A stretch of DNA of 64,000 nucleotides. Source: JALJPB01 sp034111045 (GTDB lineage Bacteria; Pseudomonadota; Gammaproteobacteria; Enterobacterales; Alteromonadaceae). The stretch is taken from assembly GCA_034111045.1 (NCBI GenBank), contig JAWUYA010000011.1, positions 8,391 through 72,390 on the forward strand, written 5' to 3'. The position numbers were made by a program, and so were the translations under genes. Positions 25,229-33,622 of the stretch are shown here, piece by piece. The first letter of the stretch is position 1. Every line of letters begins with the position of its first letter. The notes beneath the pieces were generated by a model, which saw nothing but the letters and a program-made list of their open reading frames with translations, ran no database searches and was not told where the DNA came from.

Positions 25229-26550
25229 ACCTCAATCAACGCATTGCCATTTTGGGCGCAGGTGCAGCTGGACTTAGTGCCGCTGAAGCGCTAAAAAACA
25301 AGGGCTACAAGCATATAACCCTATTTGAACGCACCGACCATGCCGGAGGGAAATGCTTAAGTGTTAAAATAAAATCAAAAGTTTATGAGCTTGGCGCAGG
25401 AATTTTAACTAAAAACAATAAAGTGCCGCTTAGGTTGGCGAAAAAATACAGGATTGCTTTTCAACCAGCAAATTTTGGTCACAGTATATTTGTTAATAAA
25501 AGTGGCAAACCAATTCCTAAGCAGTCTTTAGTGGTAAAGCTCAAAGTACTTTGGCAGCTTATTTTTCGCTATCGGCGTATTTTAAAGAAATATCAAGAGC
25601 TCTCATTACCCGGCTTTCACAACCTTGACCCTTATGTGACCTTGCCATTTGGCCAATTTGCTAAAGAAAATAAAATTACCGACTTAGCTAATGTCTTCAG
25701 TTTATTTCTCACCGGTTTTGGCTATTGCTACTCTGATCATGTGCCAGCGGCTTATGTACTTAAGTACGCTAGCTGGGAAACCATTGTCGCTTACTTTAAA
25801 AAACAAATTTATGTATTCCCAAAAGGTATACAAGGACTGTGGGCGGCAGTGGCGAAAGAGCATACAATTCGGTTTATGACGACTATTACTGATATTAACA
25901 GAACAGATATCATTACAATATATACAGAGTCAGGAGCAGAAGAATTCGACAGGCTTATTGTGACAACGCCTCTAGATGAAATGTCGTTGTTTATGAGTTT
26001 GAGCGTGCAAGAGAATGCACTATTTAACAAAATCATGTATCTGGATTATCAATCTATTCTTTGTACTGTTAAAAACTTCGTTGAAAAAACGGGCTACGTA
26101 CCTGAAAACTTTATTAAAGAACGGGCAGGCCATCCTGTGTTTTGGTATTACCAACAAGCAGGACAACCTGTTTATTCTTTTTATGTGTTAACAGAAAAAG
26201 AGAGTAGTGGAGGAGATATTTTGAACGAAACAAGAGTCTTCAACGAAACAAGAGTCTTCAACGAAACAAGAGTTGTTAACCATATTCTAGCTCGCAACGA
26301 GACCAAGGTGATCAATAACTTGTCCAATTTTGTCATTAATATGGGGGCAGAAATTGAATCAATTCATCAATTTATTCACTGGAAATATTTTCCTCATGTT
26401 GACTCCGAGCAAATGAACAATGGTTTTTATAAAAAACTTGAACAAATACAAGGTAAACAGCGGACATATTACGCTGGAGAAATATTTAATTTTAGCTGCG
26501 TGGGCTTTACTTGTGAATATGCAGAACATATTGTAAACCAGTACTTCTAA
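25201..26550 (+). CDS. FAD-dependent amine-oxidase/protoporphyrinogen-oxidase-like protein
   Basis: A protein of about 449 residues with an N-terminal FAD fold RIAILGAGAAGLSAAEALKNKGYKHITLFERTDHAGGKC and ELGAGIL. The body is the flavin amine oxidoreductase fold with FPKGIQGLW, as in PpoX-like and desaturase proteins. The substrate is unknown. An upstream in-frame start at 25168 is possible, but ATG 25201 is favoured; it lies inside the previous gene's end, so the stops and starts overlap. A three-copy in-frame 18-bp repeat encodes NETRVF-NETRVF-NETRVV near residue 345, unusual in this fold. Confidence 0.82.
   Translation: MESQQKNKVDLNQRIAILGAGAAGLSAAEALKNKGYKHITLFERTDHAGGKCLSVKIKSKVYELGAGILTKNNKVPLRLAKKYRIAFQPANFGHSIFVNKSGKPIPKQSLVVKLKVLWQLIFRYRRILKKYQELSLPGFHNLDPYVTLPFGQFAKENKITDLANVFSLFLTGFGYCYSDHVPAAYVLKYASWETIVAYFKKQIYVFPKGIQGLWAAVAKEHTIRFMTTITDINRTDIITIYTESGAEEFDRLIVTTPLDEMSLFMSLSVQENALFNKIMYLDYQSILCTVKNFVEKTGYVPENFIKERAGHPVFWYYQQAGQPVYSFYVLTEKESSGGDILNETRVFNETRVFNETRVVNHILARNETKVINNLSNFVINMGAEIESIHQFIHWKYFPHVDSEQMNNGFYKKLEQIQGKQRTYYAGEIFNFSCVGFTCEYAEHIVNQYF
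26224..26277 (+). repeat. 18-bp in-frame tandem repeat, three copies
   Basis: The unit AACGAAACAAGAGTCTTC occurs twice exactly (26224-26241, 26242-26259) and a third time with its last bases changed (26260-26277). It encodes NETRVF repeats inside the FAD protein. Confidence 0.9.
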
Positions 26551-26744
26551 TTTGTTTTTATTAGTAGATAACGGGTCTAAAATCCATAATAATTAATAAC
26601 TTGACACTTCCATAAATCGTCATTTTTTCTGATAAATGTATTTAGTCCTCTATTGCCCTATAAAGCTGAGCTACAAAAGCGTAGGATCAGCTCACTTTAG
26701 ATAAAAATTGAGGTCTGCACTCAGGTGCACTCACATAAAAAATT

Positions 26745-28097
26745 ATGCAACTAACAGCAAGAGCATCACTTACTAACGCTTTACTTATTTCCATTTGTAC
26801 ACCTCAGTTTAAAGGTGATGAGGCAACAGAGTCATTGGCAGAGCTGTCGCGCTTAGTCACTACGCTAGGATTTAAAGTAGTCGGCAGCCAGTCACAAAAG
26901 CAGAGCTCGACTAAAAAAGTGAATGTATTGGGTTTAGGAAAACTGGCAGAAATAGCCCATCTTACCGGTAACCAGGGCGTAGTTGACAGTGCAGAAGAAG
27001 GTGAAGAGATCACAAATGAAACGGAATTGATCGTTAACTTTGCACCTACCCCAGCAGACAATCTTCCATTTGGCTGCGCCGATGTGGTGGTATTTGATTG
27101 TGATTTAAGCCCCTCTCAGCTTCGTAATGTTGAGAATCAATTAGGCGTAGAGGTGTTTGACCGTACTGGCGTTATCATTGAAATATTTAGTCGCCATGCC
27201 CGCACCAAAACAGCGAAATTACAAGTTGAAATTGCTCGCCTTAATTATGTCGCGCCACGACTGCGTGAGACATCATGTGGTGATAAAGAACGTCAAATGG
27301 GTAAAGGCGCTGGCGAAACAACGCTAGAACTAAACCGCCGTAAAGTACGCGACCAATTAGCCGAGCTCAAGCGCGAGTTGGTGAGTGTTCAAGAGGAGAT
27401 GAAAGGACGACGAACAAAACGTTCAGAGCTTTTTTGTGTCGCTTTAGTCGGTTATACCAATGCAGGCAAGTCATCAATGATGCGAGCGATTACCGGTAGT
27501 GATGTCGTCGGTGAGAACAAACTTTTTGCAACCCTTGATACTACGGTACGGGCGTTACATCCAATCACTCAACCTCGAATATTAGTGTCAGATACGGTAG
27601 GTTTTATTAAAAAATTACCTCACGATTTGGTCGCTTCATTTCATTCAACCTTAGCAGAAGCCCATGACGCTGCGTTATTGTTATATGTGGTCGATGCCTC
27701 AGACCCTTCTTTTCGTTCACAACTTGATGTAGTGCACGACGTACTGGAAGAGGTCGGTGTACAGAACAGTAAAAAATTATTGGTACTGAATAAATCAGAT
27801 CAACTTAACACTGAGCAGCAACAAGCGTTGATGGAAGAGTTTCCTGATGCTATGATGACTTCAGCTCATAACCCCCTAGATATCAGTAAATTACATAAAT
27901 ATATAGTAGGTATTGCTGAGCACGAGATGATTGAAGAGGAGATTATTATTCCTTATACCGCTAAAGGCGTTATAGGTGAAATTAGATCCAGTATGAGTGT
28001 CACCAAAGAAGAGTATGAATATAGCCATATTAAACTCACCGTACGCTCAAACGCAATTGATTTACAAAGATTAAAAAAACGGATGCAGCACTTATAA
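26745..28097 (+). CDS. hflX: HflX-family ribosome-associated GTPase
   Basis: A 450-residue protein with the HflX N-terminal domain (GKLAEIA, VVVFDCDLSPSQLRNVENQLGVEVFDRTGVIIEIFSRHARTKTAKLQVEIARLNY, GAGETTLELNRRK), a coiled linker, and a GTPase domain with G1 GYTNAGKSS, G3 DTVGF and G4 NKSD. HflX splits stalled ribosomes. It is not next to hfq here, so it may be a second paralogue; the full genome would be needed to tell. The leader holds a short TGCAC/GTGCA hairpin just before the gene. The downstream gap carries a multi-helix inverted-repeat structure. Confidence 0.9.
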   Translation: MQLTARASLTNALLISICTPQFKGDEATESLAELSRLVTTLGFKVVGSQSQKQSSTKKVNVLGLGKLAEIAHLTGNQGVVDSAEEGEEITNETELIVNFAPTPADNLPFGCADVVVFDCDLSPSQLRNVENQLGVEVFDRTGVIIEIFSRHARTKTAKLQVEIARLNYVAPRLRETSCGDKERQMGKGAGETTLELNRRKVRDQLAELKRELVSVQEEMKGRRTKRSELFCVALVGYTNAGKSSMMRAITGSDVVGENKLFATLDTTVRALHPITQPRILVSDTVGFIKKLPHDLVASFHSTLAEAHDAALLLYVVDASDPSFRSQLDVVHDVLEEVGVQNSKKLLVLNKSDQLNTEQQQALMEEFPDAMMTSAHNPLDISKLHKYIVGIAEHEMIEEEIIIPYTAKGVIGEIRSSMSVTKEEYEYSHIKLTVRSNAIDLQRLKKRMQHL

Positions 28098-28106
28098 AGT
28101 TAAGCA

Positions 28107-28230
28107 AACGTATGCTTTCCAAAGTGCTAATCCTTAGAATCATGGTTAAGTAAGTTTGGAATTTTCATGCCTACCTCAGTAAGTTTAATTGATTTACGAG
28201 GTAGTAAGCTATTGGGTTATAGCATACGTT
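28107..28230. repeat. multi-arm inverted-repeat element between hflX and lysR
   Basis: The outer arms AACGTATGCT (28107-28116) and AGCATACGTT (28221-28230) are perfectly complementary. They enclose TTCCAAA (28117-28123) with TTTGGAA (28155-28161), and CTACCTC-A-GTAA (28171-28182) with TTAC-GAGGTAG (28194-28204). The three nested helices would fold as a multi-branch junction. It lies between two convergent genes, so it could be a structured RNA, a bidirectional terminator or a MITE-like insertion. Confidence 0.55.
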
Positions 28231-28311
28231 GGTCGCACCGTTTTAGATGAATAAATCCCTCTTAATACGATTTTAATATCTCCACTATTTTTATTAGCTG
28301 TTTTTGAATAA

Positions 28312-29223
28312 TCACTTTGTCATTTTTGTATGTGATGCCGCCATCAGCATTTTGTTCCTCAACCACTTGTTAGCAGGGTCTTTATCTACATTGACATGCC
28401 AGTACAAATGAACATCAATATCGGTTAATTCAACGGGCATGTTAAAAATAGAAATATCGAGCATTTCACTGTACATTTGGGCTGCAATTTTTGGTAAAGT
28501 CAATAACATATCGTTACCTATGATGACTCTACACGCGGCTAAGGCATGCTGACACCTTAAAGCAATATTGCGATGTAACCCTAATCGTGATAACTCAAAA
28601 TCTTCAAGTCCAGGGCCGCTAGAGCGAGACGAAACTAATACATGGTCAAGACCAAGGTAGGTTTTTAAATCCAAACTTTTAGACAAATCAGGATGATCTT
28701 TTCTTGCTACAACCACCAGTTGGTCTTGTTCAAGTTGGGTATGCAAAATATTATTACTGACAGGAAATAATGCATCTATTGCTAAGTCAATATCTCCACT
28801 TGCTAACTTATTTTCCAATTCGGTTCGGCGTACTCTGACATTACTACGTAAATTTATAGAGGGAGACTCTTTTGATAAACTTTCCATAAGTATAGGTAAA
28901 TAGTAGGGCTCTAATGAGCCGTGTAATGATAGTGCGAAGTTTTTTCGCGAGGTAAGTGGTTCAAATTGCCGAGACTGCACTAAACAAACCTGCAGTTGAT
29001 GTAATGCCTCTCTAACGTCAGCAATGACGTTTTTTGCAACCGGGGTTGGTCGCATTTCATTACCCTGCCTAATAAATAAGGCATCATCAAAATAGGTGCG
29101 TAATTTGCCTAATGAATGACTGACCGCAGGTTGCGATAAATTTAGCACAGAGGCCGCTTTAGTTATATTACCTTCACAATATATTGCATCAAAGACTACA
29201 AATAAATTTAAATCTATTTTCAT
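28312..29223 (-). CDS. LysR-family transcriptional regulator
   Basis: A 303-residue protein with a winged helix-turn-helix at about 14-60 (EGNITKAASVLNLSQPAVSHSLGKLR) and a periplasmic-binding-protein-like effector domain. Its own promoter region faces a GAATAGT-N11-ACTATTC-type operator (29290-29333), and near-identical copies precede two other genes of the catabolic island. I infer that this protein recognises that motif and controls the island; the inducer is unknown. Confidence 0.92.
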   Translation of the reverse strand: MKIDLNLFVVFDAIYCEGNITKAASVLNLSQPAVSHSLGKLRTYFDDALFIRQGNEMRPTPVAKNVIADVREALHQLQVCLVQSRQFEPLTSRKNFALSLHGSLEPYYLPILMESLSKESPSINLRSNVRVRRTELENKLASGDIDLAIDALFPVSNNILHTQLEQDQLVVVARKDHPDLSKSLDLKTYLGLDHVLVSSRSSGPGLEDFELSRLGLHRNIALRCQHALAACRVIIGNDMLLTLPKIAAQMYSEMLDISIFNMPVELTDIDVHLYWHVNVDKDPANKWLRNKMLMAASHTKMTK

Positions 29224-29289
29224 ACTTATTCATTACTCTTGTGTTGCCAGTGGTAAACGCTGAACAATAGTGTTAGCTAATTCGTTTAT

Positions 29290-29359
29290 ACTATTCAATA
29301 TTCAAATAGTAGGTTATTAGAACTATTCATTTGTTTAATTTAGAGTGTGGGCTTAGCAT
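29290..29359 (+). promoter_or_regulatory. operator-promoter module A (LysR-type site, -35 and -10)
   Basis: ACTATTC (29290-29296), AATATTC, AAATAGT (29304-29310), 11 bases, ACTATTC (29322-29328), then ATTTG. The -35 TTGTTT (29331-29336) is followed after 17 bases by the -10 TAGCAT (29354-29359). The dyad has T-N11-A symmetry typical of LysR sites, and its distal half abuts the -35. Same geometry as modules B and C. Confidence 0.72.
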
Positions 29360-29431
29360 AGTCAAGTATCTTTGGTATATGGGTAAATAAATTGACACGC
29401 TAGCTATTATCAGTTGAACGAAGGGGTGAAT

Positions 29432-29533
29432 ATGGTTGTTCATATCAAAAATACAATAAGTCAAACAATAAAAGACGACTATTTAATGATGTCTGTATTG
29501 ATTGCTAATTTTTTCGTGAATATAAGGTTCTAA
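29432..29533 (+). CDS. possible 33-residue leader-encoded small protein
   Basis: ATG at 29432 lies five bases after AAGGGG. The frame MVVHIKNTISQTIKDDYLMM... ends with TAA one base before the histidine-phosphatase ATG. It sits in the transcript predicted from module A. It could be a leader peptide coupled to the next gene or a small hydrophobic protein; no homologue is recognised. Confidence 0.4.
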   Translation: MVVHIKNTISQTIKDDYLMMSVLIANFFVNIRF

Positions 29534-29534
29534 A

Positions 29535-30269
29535 ATGGCGGCAATCTATTTGATTCGACATGGTCAAGCGTCTTTTGGGAGCGCTGAGTATGATTTGCTA
29601 TCGGAAAAAGGTAGTAAACAAGGCGTGATTTTAGGTCAGTCTTGGCGATCAAATGTGGTACCTAGCAAGTTTTATTCTGGAGATTTATTACGCCATAATC
29701 AAACACTAAAATGTTTTGCCGAGGGGTATAAAGGCGAAGAAACGCCTATCATTATCCATTCAGGTTTTAATGAATTTGACCATGTCGATATCCTTACTAA
29801 CTATAATGCTAAGTGGCTTAATCTCTCAAAAATGAGTGAAGAAATTAATCAATTTAAAGATCCAAATAGAACCTTTCAAAAAGAGTTTTCAAAGGCTTTA
29901 GAACGCTGGATAACCGCTGATAACGATCACCAATATAAAGAAAGCTGGCTTCAATTTAAAACACGGTGTTTACGTGCACTGCAAGATGTCATTGACCAAG
30001 AATTAGCGAATAACCGAAAAATGGTCTGTGGATTAAATGATGAAAAAAAAGCTAAAGATATTTTAGTGTTTACCTCTGGTGGAACTATTTCGGTTATTGT
30101 TCAACACATTTTACAATTAACTGACCACCATGCTTTACAAATTAATCAACAATCAAGAAATACCAGTGTCACTAAACTACTTTTTTCTGAAAATATGTTG
30201 AGTGTTGATTATTTTAATAATTACAGTCATTTAGAACAGGCTGGCGATAGCTGGGTAACGTTTAGGTGA
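29535..30269 (+). CDS. histidine phosphatase (phosphoglycerate-mutase-like) family protein
   Basis: A 244-residue branch of the RHG superfamily: YLIRHGQASFG at the N-terminus supplies the phospho-accepting His, and the C-terminal FTSGGTISVIVQHIL occupies the place of the second catalytic His block. The substrate is unknown. It heads an operon with an SDR, acyl-CoA dehydrogenase and APH-type kinase; such quartets suggest it removes phosphate from a phosphorylated acyl intermediate or hydrolyses a dead-end product, which is inference from context. RBS AAGG seven bases upstream. Confidence 0.85.
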   Translation: MAAIYLIRHGQASFGSAEYDLLSEKGSKQGVILGQSWRSNVVPSKFYSGDLLRHNQTLKCFAEGYKGEETPIIIHSGFNEFDHVDILTNYNAKWLNLSKMSEEINQFKDPNRTFQKEFSKALERWITADNDHQYKESWLQFKTRCLRALQDVIDQELANNRKMVCGLNDEKKAKDILVFTSGGTISVIVQHILQLTDHHALQINQQSRNTSVTKLLFSENMLSVDYFNNYSHLEQAGDSWVTFR

Positions 30270-30319
30270 CATCACTAGTATAGTCAAAACAATTAACTAA
30301 AATTTAGGTGGAAAATAAC

Positions 30320-31090
30320 ATGAGTAAAGACAATTTATTTGATTTATCGGGAAAAATAGCCTTGGTTACAGGTGCAAGCCGTGGTATTGGGGAAAGTATC
30401 GCCAAACTTTTGGCCCATCATGGTGCCCACGTTATTGTTTCAAGTCGTAAAATTGAAGGTTGTCAAAAGGTAGTTGACAGTATTGTTGATGCTGGTGGTA
30501 GTGCTCAAGCTATGACATGTCATATCGGTGAAATGGCACAAATTGAGTCAATATTTAATCAAATTTCATCAGAGCACGGTAAGCTCGATATTTTAGTCAA
30601 CAATGCCGCGGCAAATCCGTATTTTGGTCACATACTCGATACGGACTTAAGTGCTTTTCAAAAGACGGTGGACGTTAACATTCGCGGTTACTTCTTTATG
30701 TCCAGCGCAGGTGCAAAGTTAATGAAAGAAAATGGTGGCGGCTCCATTGTTAATGTTGCTTCTATTAATGGCGTTATTCCTGGTGATTTTCAAGGCATTT
30801 ATTCTATAACAAAAGCCGCAGTTATTTCTATGACCAAAGCGTTTGCCAAAGAATGCGCTCAATTTAATATTCGCGTAAACGCTTTATTACCCGGTGGAAC
30901 AGACACTAAGTTTGCTTCAACCCTAGTGAATAATCCCGAAATTCTTGAACACATGCTACATCACGTTCCAATGAAACGTATAGCACAACCAGACGAAATG
31001 GCCGGTACTGTATTGTACTTAGCGTCTGAGGCATCGAGTTATACAACAGGTACAGCCATTAATGTTGATGGCGGTTTTTTGATTGGTTAA
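30320..31090 (+). CDS. short-chain dehydrogenase/reductase
   Basis: A 256-residue classical SDR. Cofactor motif TGASRGIG near 18-25, NNAAANP, catalytic Ser in VASING, YSITKAA (Tyr-xxx-Lys), and C-terminal INVDGGFLIG. ATG 30320 is chosen over GTG 30308 because AGGTGG sits eight bases before it. It lies 50 bases after the phosphatase. Probably acts on a hydroxyacyl or alcohol intermediate; exact substrate unknown. Confidence 0.9.
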   Translation: MSKDNLFDLSGKIALVTGASRGIGESIAKLLAHHGAHVIVSSRKIEGCQKVVDSIVDAGGSAQAMTCHIGEMAQIESIFNQISSEHGKLDILVNNAAANPYFGHILDTDLSAFQKTVDVNIRGYFFMSSAGAKLMKENGGGSIVNVASINGVIPGDFQGIYSITKAAVISMTKAFAKECAQFNIRVNALLPGGTDTKFASTLVNNPEILEHMLHHVPMKRIAQPDEMAGTVLYLASEASSYTTGTAINVDGGFLIG

Positions 31091-31259
31091 TCCCTAAGAG
31101 GTTAATGCTAATCGGTAGTGACGTTATCAATAATTAGGTCTGTTGTTCAATCAACAGGCCCTAACAAAGATGCATTGATGAAATTAAGTTAAAAGCGATC
31201 CGTTATATCAAACATAAAACATAAAATTTAAAATAGCAAAAGCTAACAGAGGATATCCG

Positions 31260-32471
31260 ATGAATTTTGAATACAGTGACAAGGTCAAAGAACTGATAAA
31301 TAGAGTTACTTCATTTATGGAGGAGCATGTTTACCCTAATGAAGAAGCCATGCATAAGCAGGTAAGTCTTCATCCCTGGTCAACACCCCCATTACTGGAA
31401 ACGTTAAAAGCCAAAGCAAAAGCGCAAGGTTTATGGAATTTATTTTTACCTGTTGCTTACGGAAAATATAGTGCAGGGCTTACCAATTTAGAATATGCAC
31501 CCTTAGCTGAAATTATGGGGAAAGTGATGTGGGGACCGGAAGTCTTTAATTGTTCAGCACCTGACACCGGTAATATGGAAGTATTGGCTAAATACGGTAA
31601 CGAAGCGCAGAAAAAACAATGGCTAGAACCTTTGTTGGAAGGAAAAATTCGTTCTGCTTTTGCGATGACGGAGCCTGAAGTTGCCTCAAGTGATGCGACT
31701 AACATTGAAATGCGTATTGAACGAGACGGTGATGAATATGTGATCAACGGACGTAAGTTTTACATCAGTGGCGCATGCCGTAAACAATGTGAAATTATGA
31801 TCGTGATGGGTAAAACTGATCCTGAAAATAGCAATCGCCATATTCAACAGTCTCAAGTATTAGTTCCGATGAATACGCCGGGGGTCACTATTGTACGTCC
31901 GATGCAAGTATTTGGTTATGACGATGCACCCGAGGGACACGCGGAAGTCACTTTTGAAAATGTTCGTGTCCCCGTTGACAATATTATTGTTGGTGAAGGC
32001 AAAGGTTTTGAAATTGCCCAAGGTCGTTTAGGTCCAGGACGTATTCATCATTGCATGCGCTCGATTGGCGTTGCACAACGTGCCTTAGATTTAATGTGTA
32101 AACGTGTTAATGAACGCATTGTTTTTGGTCGTCCAATGATCAAACAACAATCGGTAAGAGAAGATATTGCCAAATCAGCGTGTCAGATTGAACAAGCCCG
32201 TTTAATGACTCTTAAAGCGGCACAAAAAATGGATACTGATGGTAATAAAGCCGCTAAAGACTTAATCGCGATGATCAAAATTGTCGCACCAAGTATGTCC
32301 CTTGATGTTATCGACCGCGCTATTCAATGTCATGGTGCCGTTGGTGTCAGTCAAGACACTTTCTTAGCCCATGCTTATGCTGGGCAACGTACTTTACGTT
32401 TAGCGGATGGGCCAGACCAAGTTCATATGATGCAATTAGGGCGTGATTTAGTGAAAAAAATCAGTCGCTAA
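31260..32471 (+). CDS. acyl-CoA dehydrogenase (ACAD10/11-like)
   Basis: A 403-residue flavoprotein of the acyl-CoA dehydrogenase family. Signatures are FAMTEPEVASSDATNIEMRIERDGDEYVINGRKFYISGACRKQCEIMIVMGK (FAD/substrate region), GPGRIHHCMRSIGVAQRALDLM, and QCHGAVGVSQDTFLAHAYAGQRTLRLADGPDQVH. The insert around 170-200 and the RIHHC segment resemble the dehydrogenase half of ACAD10/11 and of bacterial LvaC-type enzymes. The gene for an APH-like kinase follows after 69 bases, strengthening that reading. RBS AGAGGAT upstream. Confidence 0.9.
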   Translation: MNFEYSDKVKELINRVTSFMEEHVYPNEEAMHKQVSLHPWSTPPLLETLKAKAKAQGLWNLFLPVAYGKYSAGLTNLEYAPLAEIMGKVMWGPEVFNCSAPDTGNMEVLAKYGNEAQKKQWLEPLLEGKIRSAFAMTEPEVASSDATNIEMRIERDGDEYVINGRKFYISGACRKQCEIMIVMGKTDPENSNRHIQQSQVLVPMNTPGVTIVRPMQVFGYDDAPEGHAEVTFENVRVPVDNIIVGEGKGFEIAQGRLGPGRIHHCMRSIGVAQRALDLMCKRVNERIVFGRPMIKQQSVREDIAKSACQIEQARLMTLKAAQKMDTDGNKAAKDLIAMIKIVAPSMSLDVIDRAIQCHGAVGVSQDTFLAHAYAGQRTLRLADGPDQVHMMQLGRDLVKKISR

Positions 32472-32540
32472 CGTTATTAATAACTTGGGTGTTAATTCAA
32501 TCTTCCAAGTAAGAATGTTTTATCTTAAGGGTGTTATCTA

Positions 32541-33578
32541 ATGTCAGAAGTTTTAGCAATTGATCTTGAAACGTTAACCGGTTATCTCGAAGCACATGTT
32601 GAAGGCTTTAAAGGTCCAGTAACGCTTGATAAGTTCCCTGGTGGACAGTCAAACCCTACCTTTAAAGTGTCTGCGCAGTCAGGCCTTTATGTCTTACGTA
32701 GGCAGCCTCCAGGAAAATTATTAAAATCGGCACATGCTGTTGACCGTGAATATAAAGTCCTTAATGCCCTAAAAGACAGCAATGTACCAGTAGCAAAAGT
32801 TTTCCACTTGTGTGAGGACATCAGCATCATAGGTTCAATGTTTTATCTCATGGAATACTGTGATGGCATTGTTTATTGGAGTGCCTCATTAGCTGAAATT
32901 GACAGTAATAAACGTCGAGCTCAAATGTATGATGCGATGAATAAAGCTCTAGTTGCTTTACATAGTGTTGACGTTGGTGTCGTTGGATTAAGTGATTACG
33001 GGAAAGCGGGGAACTACTTTGAACGTCAATTAGGGCGTTGGACCTCACAATACCGTGTAACCGAGCTACAAAAAATTAACGCCATGGATGAGTTAAGCCA
33101 ATGGTTAGAAGCACATTTACCTGCAGATGACGGCAGGGTTTGTCTAGTCCATGGTGATTTTCGATTAGATAACATGATGTTCGGTAAAGATAAAGCCGAA
33201 ATTATTGCTATTCTAGATTGGGAACTTTCTACCTTAGGCCATCCTTATGCTGATTTGGCTTATCAATGTATGCAATTACGTATGCCATCAGGAATGGGCA
33301 GTATAGACGGTTTAAGAGATGTTGACCGCGCAAGTTTGGGTATTCCAAGTGAAGCCGAATATGTCGCTCAATATTGTCAACGAATGGGTATTGCAGGTAT
33401 TGATAATTGGACATTCTATTTGGCTTTTAGTTTTTTCCGTTTGGCTGCCATAGTACAAGGTGTTGCTAAACGTGCTACCCAAGGAAATGCTTCAAATGAA
33501 AATGCCAATAAAGTGGGTTCTTTCGTCGAGCCACTAGCGAAAATGGCTTTACAGGTTATTGCTGAAGAAAAAGTGTAA
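32541..33578 (+). CDS. APH-type phosphotransferase (ACAD10/11 kinase-domain/LvaA-like)
   Basis: A 345-residue kinase of the aminoglycoside-phosphotransferase fold. FPGGQSNPTFKV (nucleotide loop), YVLRRQPPGKLLKSAHAVDREYKVL (Lys and conserved PPG), the catalytic loop CLVHGDFRLDNMMF and the metal Asp in AILDWELSTLGHPYADLAY are intact. PPGKLL and the GHP segment are typical of the kinase domain fused to ACAD10/11 and of LvaA, which phosphorylate the hydroxyl of 4-hydroxyacyl-CoA. Antibiotic resistance is an unlikely role in this context. The next gene begins within about 45 bases. Confidence 0.88.
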   Translation: MSEVLAIDLETLTGYLEAHVEGFKGPVTLDKFPGGQSNPTFKVSAQSGLYVLRRQPPGKLLKSAHAVDREYKVLNALKDSNVPVAKVFHLCEDISIIGSMFYLMEYCDGIVYWSASLAEIDSNKRRAQMYDAMNKALVALHSVDVGVVGLSDYGKAGNYFERQLGRWTSQYRVTELQKINAMDELSQWLEAHLPADDGRVCLVHGDFRLDNMMFGKDKAEIIAILDWELSTLGHPYADLAYQCMQLRMPSGMGSIDGLRDVDRASLGIPSEAEYVAQYCQRMGIAGIDNWTFYLAFSFFRLAAIVQGVAKRATQGNASNENANKVGSFVEPLAKMALQVIAEEKV

Positions 33579-33622
33579 AGATGAAATATAAAAACCATGA
33601 CCAAAATGAAAGGAGTTATCCC

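Noticed and set aside
23612..26550. Carotenoid biosynthesis cluster
   Set aside because: No phytoene synthase, GGPP synthase or cyclase present; two flavoproteins alone do not make the pathway.
32541..33578. Aminoglycoside resistance kinase
   Set aside because: The fold is shared, but PPGKLL and the adjacent acyl-CoA dehydrogenase point to the ACAD10/LvaA kinase group.
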